From positions 1 through 37,700 of the forward strand of contig SHOH01000011.1 of NCBI GenBank assembly GCA_004294845.1: DNA of 37,700 nucleotides, given 5' to 3'. The translations under genes were made by a program, and so were the position numbers. Position 1 is the stretch's first letter; the number at the start of each line of letters is the position of its first letter. This document shows positions 1-10,371 of the stretch, piece after piece. Below the pieces are notes generated by a model that saw only the letters and a list, made by a program, of their open reading frames with translations, was not told the origin of the DNA and made no database searches. The stretch is from Anaerolineaceae bacterium. GTDB taxonomy: Bacteria > Bacillota > Clostridia > Lachnospirales > Lachnospiraceae.

Positions 1-244
1 CAAAGGCATCCCAGCCCATAGGATGGATAATATAATACCCATTAAGCATCTTATACCTACTCCATACATCACTTATAACATATCCTCTCCAGTGCCCCAC
101 ATGGAGCCCACTTCCGGATGGATATGGAAACATATCAAGACAGTAATATTTGGGCTTTTTACCGTCATTTACATTGACAGGATGCTCCTCCCAGTGCTTT
201 CTCCATTTCTTTTCGATTTCCTTATGATTATAAGGTGTTGACAT
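1..244 (-). CDS. leuS: Leucyl-tRNA synthetase, N-terminal part (truncated by window edge)
   Basis: Reverse-strand translation [82 protein letters not shown] contains the class I HIGH-type motif HVGH and the LeuRS N-terminal [17 protein letters not shown] just upstream. Not in the supplied ORF list because it is open at the edge. Confidence 0.95.
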   Translation of the reverse strand, partial: MSTPYNHKEIEKKWRKHWEEHPVNVNDGKKPKYYCLDMFPYPSGSGLHVGHWRGYVISDVWSRYKMLNGYYIIHPMGWDAF

Positions 245-322
245 AATTTCTCCTCCTTAAATAATATCTTCTATATATAACAGTGATATCTCTAATAATA
301 TAATTTAAAATACATTAAATAC

Positions 323-600
323 AAAAAACCCTTCATCTATAAAAGAGACGAAAGGTTGGCTTTCCGTGGTACCACTCTAATTCATAACCACACAATATGT
401 GATTATGCACTTTAAATTCGATAACGGGAATACCGTCCCGACCTACTGTCTTTCAACCGGGAAGCTCCAAGGCGAGTTGGGAGATTGCTGCTACTGCCTT
501 ACACCAACCGGCAGCTCTCTAAAAGCTCATATTCTCTTAATACTCCTTATCATAGCTTATACACTATATCAATTGATTCTTAAATGGATTAAAGCTTTCG
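323..600 (-). promoter_or_regulatory. T-box leader of leuS (antiterminator/terminator)
   Basis: Minus strand reads AGAGTGGTACCACGG (364-378), the conserved T-box sequence, followed by a terminator stem (347-357 / 327-337) and a T run; upstream GAGAGC...GGTTGGTGTAA resembles Stem I distal elements. Upstream boundary approximate. Confidence 0.9.
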
Positions 601-659
601 CAAGTCTTTGATATATATTATATAAATATATCATGACTTTGATTTTTGTCAAGTTTTTG

Positions 660-1328
660 TTATTTATCAACCAGTCCGTTTTCCACAGCATAAGCAATCA
701 CCTGTGCCTTATTATCTAGTTGAAGGATTTCAATAATCCTCCCCATATGATATTTAACTGTTCGTTCGCTTAAACCTAGGATTTCTCCTGCCCTTCTGTA
801 GGTTTTACCGGATGCAATAATCTTTAGTAATTCATTCTGTTTATCGCTTAGTTTCTCTTGCTCAGAGTTCATGCTACTTTTCTTTATACTTTTATTTGTA
901 TTATCATATTTCTTGTTTAATTCTAAAAGGATTTTAGAAGCTAAACCCGGTGATAATGGAATCTCTCCGTTTTCCGCCTGCTGCAGCCTGCTAATCAATT
1001 CCTTACCATCGGTATTTTTAATAAGATATCCACTAGCTCCATGCTTTATTGCTTCGAATAAATGCTCGTCATCTTCAGAAGTAGTTAACATTAATACTTT
1101 TATACTTGGCATTTCAGCTACAATTATTTTTAAAACCTCTAAGCCATTCATTTCAGGCATCATAATGTCCATAAGTATAATATCCGGCTTCAGTATTCTT
1201 GCCTTTGTAATAGCTTCGCTTCCTGTTCTTGCTCTACCGACCACCTTTATGCCATAAACCTCCAATAAGTATTGAAGCCCTTCCAGAAATAACTGATGGT
1301 CGTCTACAATCATAACTTTAGACCGCAT
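660..1328 (-). CDS. NarL/FixJ (LuxR-type) response regulator
   Basis: Receiver domain MIVDDHQLFLEGL...PDIILMDIMMPEMNG...; C-terminal LuxR HTH (LSERTVKYHMGRIIEILQLDNKAQVIAYAVENG); overlaps the upstream kinase gene. Confidence 0.93.
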   Translation of the reverse strand: MRSKVMIVDDHQLFLEGLQYLLEVYGIKVVGRARTGSEAITKARILKPDIILMDIMMPEMNGLEVLKIIVAEMPSIKVLMLTTSEDDEHLFEAIKHGASGYLIKNTDGKELISRLQQAENGEIPLSPGLASKILLELNKKYDNTNKSIKKSSMNSEQEKLSDKQNELLKIIASGKTYRRAGEILGLSERTVKYHMGRIIEILQLDNKAQVIAYAVENGLVDK

Positions 1329-3036
1329 TTACTTTCCCCCCATCTAATGGTACCCGAAGTCTGATACTGCTTCCTTCTCCAGGTTTTGATTTTATCTCAC
1401 ATGTTCCTCCCATCTCAGATGTCCGCTCCTGTATAATACTAAGTCCAAAGCCTTGCTTTAATTCTTTACTGTCTACCGCATCAAAACCTTTCCCGTCGTC
1501 GTATATGATAACCAATAGATTATTATCAACATAGTCACAGGACATTAGGATATTCTCCGCCTGTGCATGCTTTCTGACATTATTCATTGCTTCCTTGATT
1601 ATGTTCAGAATATGAATACGAATGCTTGGTGCAATAGCTGCACTACGAAACTCGGGAGTAATTTTTCTGGCAACCTTTATAGCAGTTTGTAATTCAAAAT
1701 TATTTATTTCCTTATCAAGAGCTGCTATAAAATCTATTTCTATAAGATCGGAATTTCTCACATCATGAATATATTCTCTTATTTGATGGTGGGCTGTCTG
1801 AGCTACTTCGATTAATTTATCCAGCTTATTAGAGTATAAGTCTTCATGGGCATCATTAAGTTCCTTTTGTATTGCTTGTGCCTGAAGATTGATATAACCT
1901 AATACCTGTCCTAGATTATCATGAAGGTCACGCACCATTCTATTCCTTTCATTATTTACAGCTAACTTCCACTGCTCATCATAATATTCCTTTTCAGCTA
2001 TCTTCTTTTCAGTAATATCGTAAATAACAACTAATCTTCCGATATTACACCCATTCTTATCCTTGAGCATTGATAATAGTGCTTCATATACTATCTGCTT
2101 GTTTGGTGCAGCAATATTAAATTCAACTCTGGAAACTGTTTTATCATTGATTGCACTAATAAACTCGGGGATAAACTCGCATACTTCATATATATGCTTA
2201 GAGGTTATCTTTCCCATAGGAAGACCTATTATGTCCGCACAGGTTGGATTAATATCCAATATCCTATCCTGCAGGTCTAAAACCATAACTCCTGCTTCCA
2301 TGTTTTCTATCACTGTTGCACGTGCTAAGGGAACCAGATCAAACATTCGATAACGAAGTATACTCCATGCCATGATAATACCGGCAGGTCCAAAAAATAC
2401 AGGTGTAATATCATATCCCTTAATTGGGCTAAGCCCGGTTATATAAAACACATTTGGTATCACAACTAAGCTCACACCTATTAAAAGTGCTACTGCCTGC
2501 TTTCTATAAATGGTTTTTCTGGAAAATACAGTTCTCAACAATATAAATATCGTAGTCAGATTCAGACTATGGGAATATATTGCATGTACATAAAAGAAAG
2601 AACCATATTGCTTCCCAATTACGGGGAAAACTCCACTATAATCCATATGTATATTATTTCGTACCAATCCATGATACTTATCCGTCCACACAAGAATAAT
2701 GGTTATTGTTGGGATGATAAATATCCAATAGAGCTTTTTATAATTTATGTATTTCTCATAACCGGAGAAATCAAGGCAAAGAATAAGCAAGGCCACAGGA
2801 GAAAAGCAATAGGCAGTATACTGAACATTAGCCCAGAACAACTTCACACCTAAAGCAATAGCAGACATCTCCAAGGCATTAGGAATAGACCATAGAGTAA
2901 CAATAAACATAGCAATAGCGAAGCTAGTTGCTCCTTTAGCGTGTCTATGTTTTATAATCGTATATACACCTAAAGATAGAGACATTAACCCCGAAATAAA
3001 TAGTAACAATAAATAGGGTGTGAATCTGTATGACAA
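1318..3036 (-). CDS. Membrane sensor histidine kinase (7TM N-terminus, PAS, HisKA_3, HATPase_c)
   Basis: Multiple TM helices at N-terminus, PAS-like region, ERNRMVRDLHDNLGQ phosphoacceptor motif of NarX-type kinases, ATPase G-box DDGKGFD...GFGLSIIQER. Confidence 0.92.
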   Translation of the reverse strand: MSYRFTPYLLLLFISGLMSLSLGVYTIIKHRHAKGATSFAIAMFIVTLWSIPNALEMSAIALGVKLFWANVQYTAYCFSPVALLILCLDFSGYEKYINYKKLYWIFIIPTITIILVWTDKYHGLVRNNIHMDYSGVFPVIGKQYGSFFYVHAIYSHSLNLTTIFILLRTVFSRKTIYRKQAVALLIGVSLVVIPNVFYITGLSPIKGYDITPVFFGPAGIIMAWSILRYRMFDLVPLARATVIENMEAGVMVLDLQDRILDINPTCADIIGLPMGKITSKHIYEVCEFIPEFISAINDKTVSRVEFNIAAPNKQIVYEALLSMLKDKNGCNIGRLVVIYDITEKKIAEKEYYDEQWKLAVNNERNRMVRDLHDNLGQVLGYINLQAQAIQKELNDAHEDLYSNKLDKLIEVAQTAHHQIREYIHDVRNSDLIEIDFIAALDKEINNFELQTAIKVARKITPEFRSAAIAPSIRIHILNIIKEAMNNVRKHAQAENILMSCDYVDNNLLVIIYDDGKGFDAVDSKELKQGFGLSIIQERTSEMGGTCEIKSKPGEGSSIRLRVPLDGGKVNAV

Positions 3037-3333
3037 TACTTCTCCTCCCCAATATAATTACTGTATAAGAGATTAGTAACTCATAACGCTATGCGTTTTG
3101 AGTTCACGTTCTGTCTTTCATGGACTAATCTGCTTATTCGTGAATATTATACATTTTATTATAACACACTGCCTGTTAAAGTAAAATATTCTTTTAAAAT
3201 TGTACTTCAGTACAGTGACAATCATAAAATCCTTCAAACATAATATATTGTTACATAAGCCCTTGGGGTTAGGAGGTAAAACCTCCGTTATTAGCTAAGA
3301 AGTATTTTTTATTTATCGGGGAGGTTTGTTAAC

Positions 3334-3948
3334 ATGAGTTTTCTTTCAGAGTTAATATACGATTATGGACTAGTCGCAATGTTTCTAATAATTATGCTGG
3401 AATATGCCTGCTTTCCGGTATCCAGTGAAATCGTGTTACCACTTTCCGGAGCGGTTGCTTCTATAAATAATACTCATTTTCTAGTGATACTTCCCTTAAG
3501 TATAATTGCTGGGCTAATTGGTACAGGAATCTGCTATACAGTTGGATGGTTTGGAGGAGGAGCCATAATAAATGCTATCAAAAAGAGGTTCCCTAAATCC
3601 GAAAAATCTCTTAACGCATCATATGATAGATTTCATGAGAACGGCGCCTCCGCAGTCTGCATAGGACGTGTCATCCCTCTTGTACGTACATATATTGCCT
3701 TGATTGCAGGAGCAGCAAAGCTTAAGCCTTCTGTATATTTCCCCGCCTCCTTATTAGGGATCACCATATGGAATACTCTTTTAATAGGACTTGGTTATTC
3801 CCTCAGAGAGAATTATGGCAGGGTCGCCGATTATTATAGCAGATATAAGCATAATCTGATTCCTATTTTTATCATAGCTGCGGCTTTCTTAATAATTCAT
3901 AAAATATACAATAAGAGAAAGAAAAGGTCTGCAAATTTATCCAAATAA
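3334..3948 (+). CDS. DedA family (SNARE-associated/VTT domain) membrane protein
   Basis: PVSSEIVLPLSGAVA... and GRVIPLVRTYIALIAGAAKL motif typical of DedA; strong SD GGGGAGG. Confidence 0.92.
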   Translation: MSFLSELIYDYGLVAMFLIIMLEYACFPVSSEIVLPLSGAVASINNTHFLVILPLSIIAGLIGTGICYTVGWFGGGAIINAIKKRFPKSEKSLNASYDRFHENGASAVCIGRVIPLVRTYIALIAGAAKLKPSVYFPASLLGITIWNTLLIGLGYSLRENYGRVADYYSRYKHNLIPIFIIAAAFLIIHKIYNKRKKRSANLSK

Positions 3949-3975
3949 TCAGATATATCAGCAGACCTTATTTTA
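3924..3975 (+). terminator. Rho-independent terminator overlapping the dedA 3' end
   Basis: AAGGTCTGC (3924-3932) pairs with GCAGACCTT (3961-3969) followed by ATTTTA; the left arm lies in the CDS. Confidence 0.55.
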
Positions 3976-4017
3976 TACTTTAGCTTGTAAATTTAGCTTT
4001 TAAAGAATAATTCATAT

Positions 4018-5379
4018 TTATTGCCTACTTCTTGATATAATTGATTTATTCATCCATTTTCCTGATATTACCCTTATGCTTCCAAAAATCCCAGTAGCAA
4101 ACCAGGTCAAAGCAGATGCCCAGAATATACCATGAAATCCTATAATACCGGACAAGTATATGGAAACTGTAACTCTTACTACCACCTCTATAAGTCCCAT
4201 AATCATAGGGATTTTAATATCTCCGGCACCGCTAAGGAAGTTCCTAGTTACAAATATCAATCCTAAAAAGCTATAGAAGAGACTTGTTATCCTTATTCCC
4301 TCCATGCCGTATTTTACTACCTCTATATCTTCTTTTTTTGTAAATAATCTCATTATATACTCACCACCAAAATACATAACAGGTAGCATTAATAAACTAA
4401 ATAGCACAATTATGAGGACTGATGATCTCATTCCTTTCTTAACTCTATCAATCTTCCCTGCCCCGATATTCTGTCCCGTAAATGAAGCCACTGCTGCCCC
4501 CAAAGACATTGAAGGTTGCATGACCAGTTGCTCAATTCTGTTAACTACTGTATATGCTGCCATAATAGTTGCCTGAAAGCTATTAATAACAAATTGCAGA
4601 GCCATCATGGAGATAGATATAAAGGAGTTCTGCAAAGCAACAGGAATACCCAGCCGAATACATTTTGAAAGTATTTCTTTGTCAGGCTTAAACTCTTTTA
4701 TAGGGATACGTATGAGCTCTACCTTATATAAAGCATAGATAATACACCCTATACCGGATACAAACTGAGATATAATCGTAGCAATCGCAACACCGGGAAC
4801 ACCCATATGAAACACAATTACAAATACCAGATCCAGCACCACATTCAGAATACTGGCGACTATAAGGAAAATCAAAGGAGTAATAGAATCTCCCAGAGCA
4901 CGAAGTACCGCTGCGATTCCATTATAGCTAACAATTCCAAGTATCCCTAAGAAGGATATCTTCATGTAGCTTTCCGATTGATCTATCACTTCTATTGGTG
5001 TACCTAATAGCTCTAACAAAGGCCTGCTGGCAAAATACCCGACTACTCCCATGATAACAGCGGCTATTAGTAACATATATGTTGCCGTAGCAATACTCTT
5101 TCTTACCTTGCTATAATCTCCTGCACCAAAATACTGTGATATTACAATGGAAATACCCGCAGATAGACCAAAGGTAAGTCCAAAAATAAGAAATACAGAT
5201 GAACCGGTTGCACCAACCGCAGCTAATGCATTCTTACTTACAAACTTTCCCACCACTATTGAATCTACCATATTGTAAAGTTGCTGAAATATATTACCGA
5301 TTAACATTGGGCCTGAGAATTTTAAAATTAATCTTGCAGGGGATCCCTTAGTCATATCACGGGTTATGGTTCTTGACAT
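4018..5379 (-). CDS. MATE family efflux transporter
   Basis: 452-residue polytopic protein, GNIFQQLYNMVDSIVVGKFVSKNALAAVG signature of the MatE/DinF family. Confidence 0.95.
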   Translation of the reverse strand: MSRTITRDMTKGSPARLILKFSGPMLIGNIFQQLYNMVDSIVVGKFVSKNALAAVGATGSSVFLIFGLTFGLSAGISIVISQYFGAGDYSKVRKSIATATYMLLIAAVIMGVVGYFASRPLLELLGTPIEVIDQSESYMKISFLGILGIVSYNGIAAVLRALGDSITPLIFLIVASILNVVLDLVFVIVFHMGVPGVAIATIISQFVSGIGCIIYALYKVELIRIPIKEFKPDKEILSKCIRLGIPVALQNSFISISMMALQFVINSFQATIMAAYTVVNRIEQLVMQPSMSLGAAVASFTGQNIGAGKIDRVKKGMRSSVLIIVLFSLLMLPVMYFGGEYIMRLFTKKEDIEVVKYGMEGIRITSLFYSFLGLIFVTRNFLSGAGDIKIPMIMGLIEVVVRVTVSIYLSGIIGFHGIFWASALTWFATGIFGSIRVISGKWMNKSIISRSRQ

Positions 5380-5603
5380 TTTGCACCTCTGTTCTTTTTT
5401 ATATATTATAATTAGCAGAATAGGAACATTATAGCATAGCCATTCAAAATATTGTAAGATATTTTAAATATTGTCTATTTTTAACTAGCTCTCCTTTTGG
5501 TGTTTCAGAACTTCTATGCTTAGCTTTTCTTACATAATTCCCTTTTATGCTCATATAATTAAAGGAAGATTGACCGCAAAAATCCGTGGAAATGGAGGAA
5601 AAT

Positions 5604-8300
5604 ATGCACTGGCATAGCGTATCTATAGATGACACCCTGAGGGAGTTGAAAACTGATATCAAGCAAGGTCTTACCCAAGAGGATGTTAGAGAGAGACAGA
5701 GATTATATGGTAGAAATATATTAGATGCGAAGAGAGGTAAAAATCTATTTCAAAAATTCCTTGCTCAGTTTGCTGACTTCATGATCATCATTTTAATATG
5801 TGCTGCTATTATATCTTTGGTAGTATCATACATGGAGGGTAAACCCAATTTTGTAGATCCTATAATTATTTTAATGATAATTATCCTAAATGCCTTTCTT
5901 GGAGTATTACAGGAGACGAAGGCAGAGAAAGCTTTAGAAGCATTGAAGAAAATGTCCGCTCCTACAGCCCATGTACTTCGATGTAATAGGGTTACTGAGA
6001 TTCCCTCCTTAGAGTTGGTTCCAGGGGATATAGTTATATTGGAAACAGGAAGCTTCGTTCCGGCTGATTGCAGACTTGTTCACGGGGTTAATCTTAGAGT
6101 GGAAGAAGCCTCATTAACCGGCGAATCCCATCCAGTGGAGAAGAATGCCGCCATTCGTCTGCTTCCTGACACTAATCTTGCTGACAGAATTAATATGGTT
6201 ATGGCAACTAGCACTGTACTTTACGGCAGAGGAGTTGGTATAGTTACCGCCACAGGAATGGATACACAGGTAGGGCATATAGCCAGAATGATTATGGAGG
6301 ATGATACACCCGACACTCCCTTACAAAAGAGATTAGCAAAAACCGGTAAGGTTCTTGGAATAGCGGCACTTATTATCTGCGGTTTGGTATTCATAATTGG
6401 AATATATAAAGAAATTCCACCATTTGATATGTTCATGACCTCAGTGAGCCTTGCTGTTGCTGCGATCCCGGAAGGGCTTCCGGCTATTGTCACCATTATG
6501 CTTTCTTTGGGAGTTCAAAGGATGGCGAAAAAGAATGCTGTTATTAGAAAGCTTCCTGCTGTTGAAACCCTTGGTAGTGCTACTGTAATATGTTCGGATA
6601 AGACAGGAACCTTGACACAAAACGTTATGACAGTCACCGAAATATCCTCTGTAGATAATAAAGAAGCAATGAAAAATGATTTTGCTTTCTTTCTATTGTC
6701 TCACGTAGCCTTATGCAGTGATGCCCTCTTGCAGTTGGAGGATAATCAACCTGTGCTAAGTGGTGAACCCACAGAAAAGGCATTGGTGCTTGCCGCCTAT
6801 AATTCAGGTGCTTATAAGCCTGATCTAGATTCAATGTATCAAAGAATATATGAAATACCCTTTGATTCTGCAAGAAAGCTGATGACAACCGTACATAAAG
6901 CACCTGATGGCTGCTCATACCGTAGTGTTACTAAAGGTGCATATGATTTTTTAATCGAACGTTGTACCCACATATATAGAGACGGAAAGCAACTGCCCAT
7001 GACTAACCGTGATAAAAATAGGATTAATGCTCTTAATTCGGCAATGACCGGCCGGGCTCTTCGGGTTATTGCTGTGGCTTATAAAAACCTTTCAGGATTT
7101 AATGCTAATTCAGGAGAAAGATTTCTTGAAAAAGATTTAACCTTCGCAGGCCTTATAGGTATGATTGATCCTCCCCGTGAGGAGGTTAAGGAAGCCGTAA
7201 GAATCTGTCGTCAAGCAGGCATTAAGCCCATAATGATTACAGGAGATCATATTCTAACAGCTAAAGCGATTGCAAAGGAGCTTGGAATTCTAACACCGCA
7301 AACCGAAGCTATAACAGGTGAGGAATTATCAAAAATGTCAACTGAAAGGCTTAATGATACAGTCTCAAGGTACAGTGTCTTTGCAAGAGTATCTCCCGAG
7401 CATAAAGTAAGAATTGTTAAGGCATATCAAAGCAAAGGAGAGGTAGTAGCCATGACAGGCGACGGTGTGAATGATGCACCCGCTCTTAAGGTAGCTGATA
7501 TTGGTTGCGCTATGGGAATTACCGGAACAGATGTTGCTAAAAATGCCTCGGATATGATTCTTACCGATGATAATTTTGCAACTATTGTATCCGCTGTACA
7601 AGAAGGTCGTGGTATTTATGAGAATATACGAAAGGCTGTCCATTTCCTTCTTTCCAGCAATATTGGTGAAATACTAACGATATTTGTAGCCATACTTTTG
7701 GGATTACCCACTCCTCTAGTTGCCGTTCAGCTTCTTTGGGTAAATCTTGTTACCGATTCACTTCCTGCCATATCCTTGGGGGTTGAACCGGCATCAAAGG
7801 ATATAATGAAAAGAAAGCCCATATCACCTAAGAAGGGTATGTTTGCTGACGGCCTTGCTTTGCAGATAATAATTGAAGGTATTCTTATTGGTTCCTTAGC
7901 CCTTACTGCTTTTGTTATAGGTGTAAGGTATTATGATACTCCGGGATTATACGATTCCTTAATTCACCACGAGACCAATAGTATGGCATCTTATATCCCT
8001 TTAACAGGAAGAACCATGTGCTTTGCAGTATTAAGCTTATCGCAGCTTTTTCACTCCTTTAATATGAGAAGCCATCGGTCTCTCTCGGAAATCGGTGTAT
8101 TATCCAATAGCAAGCTGGTGATATCATTTATCATATGTGCATTTTTACAGATTGTCGTAATCTCTATAGTTCCTTTGGCAAGGATATTCCAAGTGGTACC
8201 TTTGAATTTGAGACAGTGGGCAATAGTATTTTTATTGGCAATGACCCCGATAGTCCTTGTTGAGTTCCAAAAGAGAATAAATAGTAAAAGACGTGCTTGA
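5604..8300 (+). CDS. Cation-translocating P-type ATPase (Ca2+-ATPase-like, P2A/P2B type)
   Basis: DKTGTLT phosphorylation motif, TGES, MTGDGVNDAPAL; start set to 5604 (MHWHSVSIDD) because of SD GGAGG at 5594-5598; the ORF track opens at GTG 5586. Confidence 0.95.
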   Translation: MHWHSVSIDDTLRELKTDIKQGLTQEDVRERQRLYGRNILDAKRGKNLFQKFLAQFADFMIIILICAAIISLVVSYMEGKPNFVDPIIILMIIILNAFLGVLQETKAEKALEALKKMSAPTAHVLRCNRVTEIPSLELVPGDIVILETGSFVPADCRLVHGVNLRVEEASLTGESHPVEKNAAIRLLPDTNLADRINMVMATSTVLYGRGVGIVTATGMDTQVGHIARMIMEDDTPDTPLQKRLAKTGKVLGIAALIICGLVFIIGIYKEIPPFDMFMTSVSLAVAAIPEGLPAIVTIMLSLGVQRMAKKNAVIRKLPAVETLGSATVICSDKTGTLTQNVMTVTEISSVDNKEAMKNDFAFFLLSHVALCSDALLQLEDNQPVLSGEPTEKALVLAAYNSGAYKPDLDSMYQRIYEIPFDSARKLMTTVHKAPDGCSYRSVTKGAYDFLIERCTHIYRDGKQLPMTNRDKNRINALNSAMTGRALRVIAVAYKNLSGFNANSGERFLEKDLTFAGLIGMIDPPREEVKEAVRICRQAGIKPIMITGDHILTAKAIAKELGILTPQTEAITGEELSKMSTERLNDTVSRYSVFARVSPEHKVRIVKAYQSKGEVVAMTGDGVNDAPALKVADIGCAMGITGTDVAKNASDMILTDDNFATIVSAVQEGRGIYENIRKAVHFLLSSNIGEILTIFVAILLGLPTPLVAVQLLWVNLVTDSLPAISLGVEPASKDIMKRKPISPKKGMFADGLALQIIIEGILIGSLALTAFVIGVRYYDTPGLYDSLIHHETNSMASYIPLTGRTMCFAVLSLSQLFHSFNMRSHRSLSEIGVLSNSKLVISFIICAFLQIVVISIVPLARIFQVVPLNLRQWAIVFLLAMTPIVLVEFQKRINSKRRA

Positions 8301-8371
8301 ATTTTTGGAGCAATCGGTATATATTTAAACTATCAATGAATTTACTATTTTAGGATAACGAGGTATCAAAT

Positions 8372-8566
8372 ATGGCAGCAGAATCTAATTATTCATTATC
8401 TCCACTCAAACCATATGACGAAACCATGTGGGATTATTTTTCTCTATATGATAACATGCCTTATGTTTGGAATGCGGATAATGAAAAACGCCTTACATTA
8501 GAAAGCGGTAATATTATTAAAGGTTACCGTTGCCAGATAAAAGAGCCCTATGAAATAAAACACTGA
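8372..8566 (+). CDS. Small hypothetical protein (64 aa)
   Basis: Intact short ORF on the same strand after the P-ATPase, with a weak SD-like CGAGGT; acidic/aromatic composition; no family recognised. Confidence 0.45.
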   Translation: MAAESNYSLSPLKPYDETMWDYFSLYDNMPYVWNADNEKRLTLESGNIIKGYRCQIKEPYEIKH

Positions 8567-8626
8567 AGAGATTAATTCTTAATTCACTAATAGATAATCT
8601 ATAAAGATAAGAATTCTTACATATTC

Positions 8627-8674
8627 AAAAACAGGCCATTGCCATTCGAACTAGTGGCATATAGCCTGTTTTTT
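8627..8674. terminator. Bidirectional terminator between convergent transcription units
   Basis: AAAAACAGGC (8627-8636) / GCCTGTTTTT (8664-8673) with inner TGCCA/TGGCA stem; A run on one side and T run on the other. Confidence 0.8.
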
Positions 8675-8694
8675 ATGTGTTTGTTTCTAAATTA

Positions 8695-10044
<1,350 letters not shown>

Positions 10045-10171
10045 TTATCATTAGCTTATGATTTACATTTATATTTATATATTGTGCACTGTAAATTGCA
10101 GTCGTCCTTTCTATTATTTACGAAAATATGGAACCTATTCTATTATAGGCTATATTAAGTTCAAAATAAAG

Positions 10172-10191
10172 TATGTGATTTATATCACATA
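10172..10191. promoter_or_regulatory. CRP/FNR-family-like palindrome
   Basis: TATGTGAT-TTAT-ATCACATA; matches the CRP half-site layout TGTGA-N6-TCACA exactly. Confidence 0.45.
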
Positions 10192-10371
10192 TATTTAAGC
10201 GGATTAATTTTATCCAACTATAATCCTAAGGGCAAGTCAATATCATGTTAAATTTTACAATCAAGAGAAATAATTGGATTGATATGAAATATAAATATTG
10301 ATATACTATTTTTAATATTGATATAAGGAAAGGATAAAATACATTTCATATGAGTGTATAAGGTGATTAAT

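Noticed and set aside
399-611. 70-aa plus-strand ORF over the T-box leader
   Set aside because: Antisense to a clear T-box RNA; no coding signals.
871-1257. 128-aa ORF antisense to the response regulator (and similar antisense ORFs throughout, e.g. 2063-2353, 6221-6496, 24944-25315, 32577-32957)
   Set aside because: Overlap strongly supported genes on the opposite strand and have low-complexity translations typical of antisense frames.
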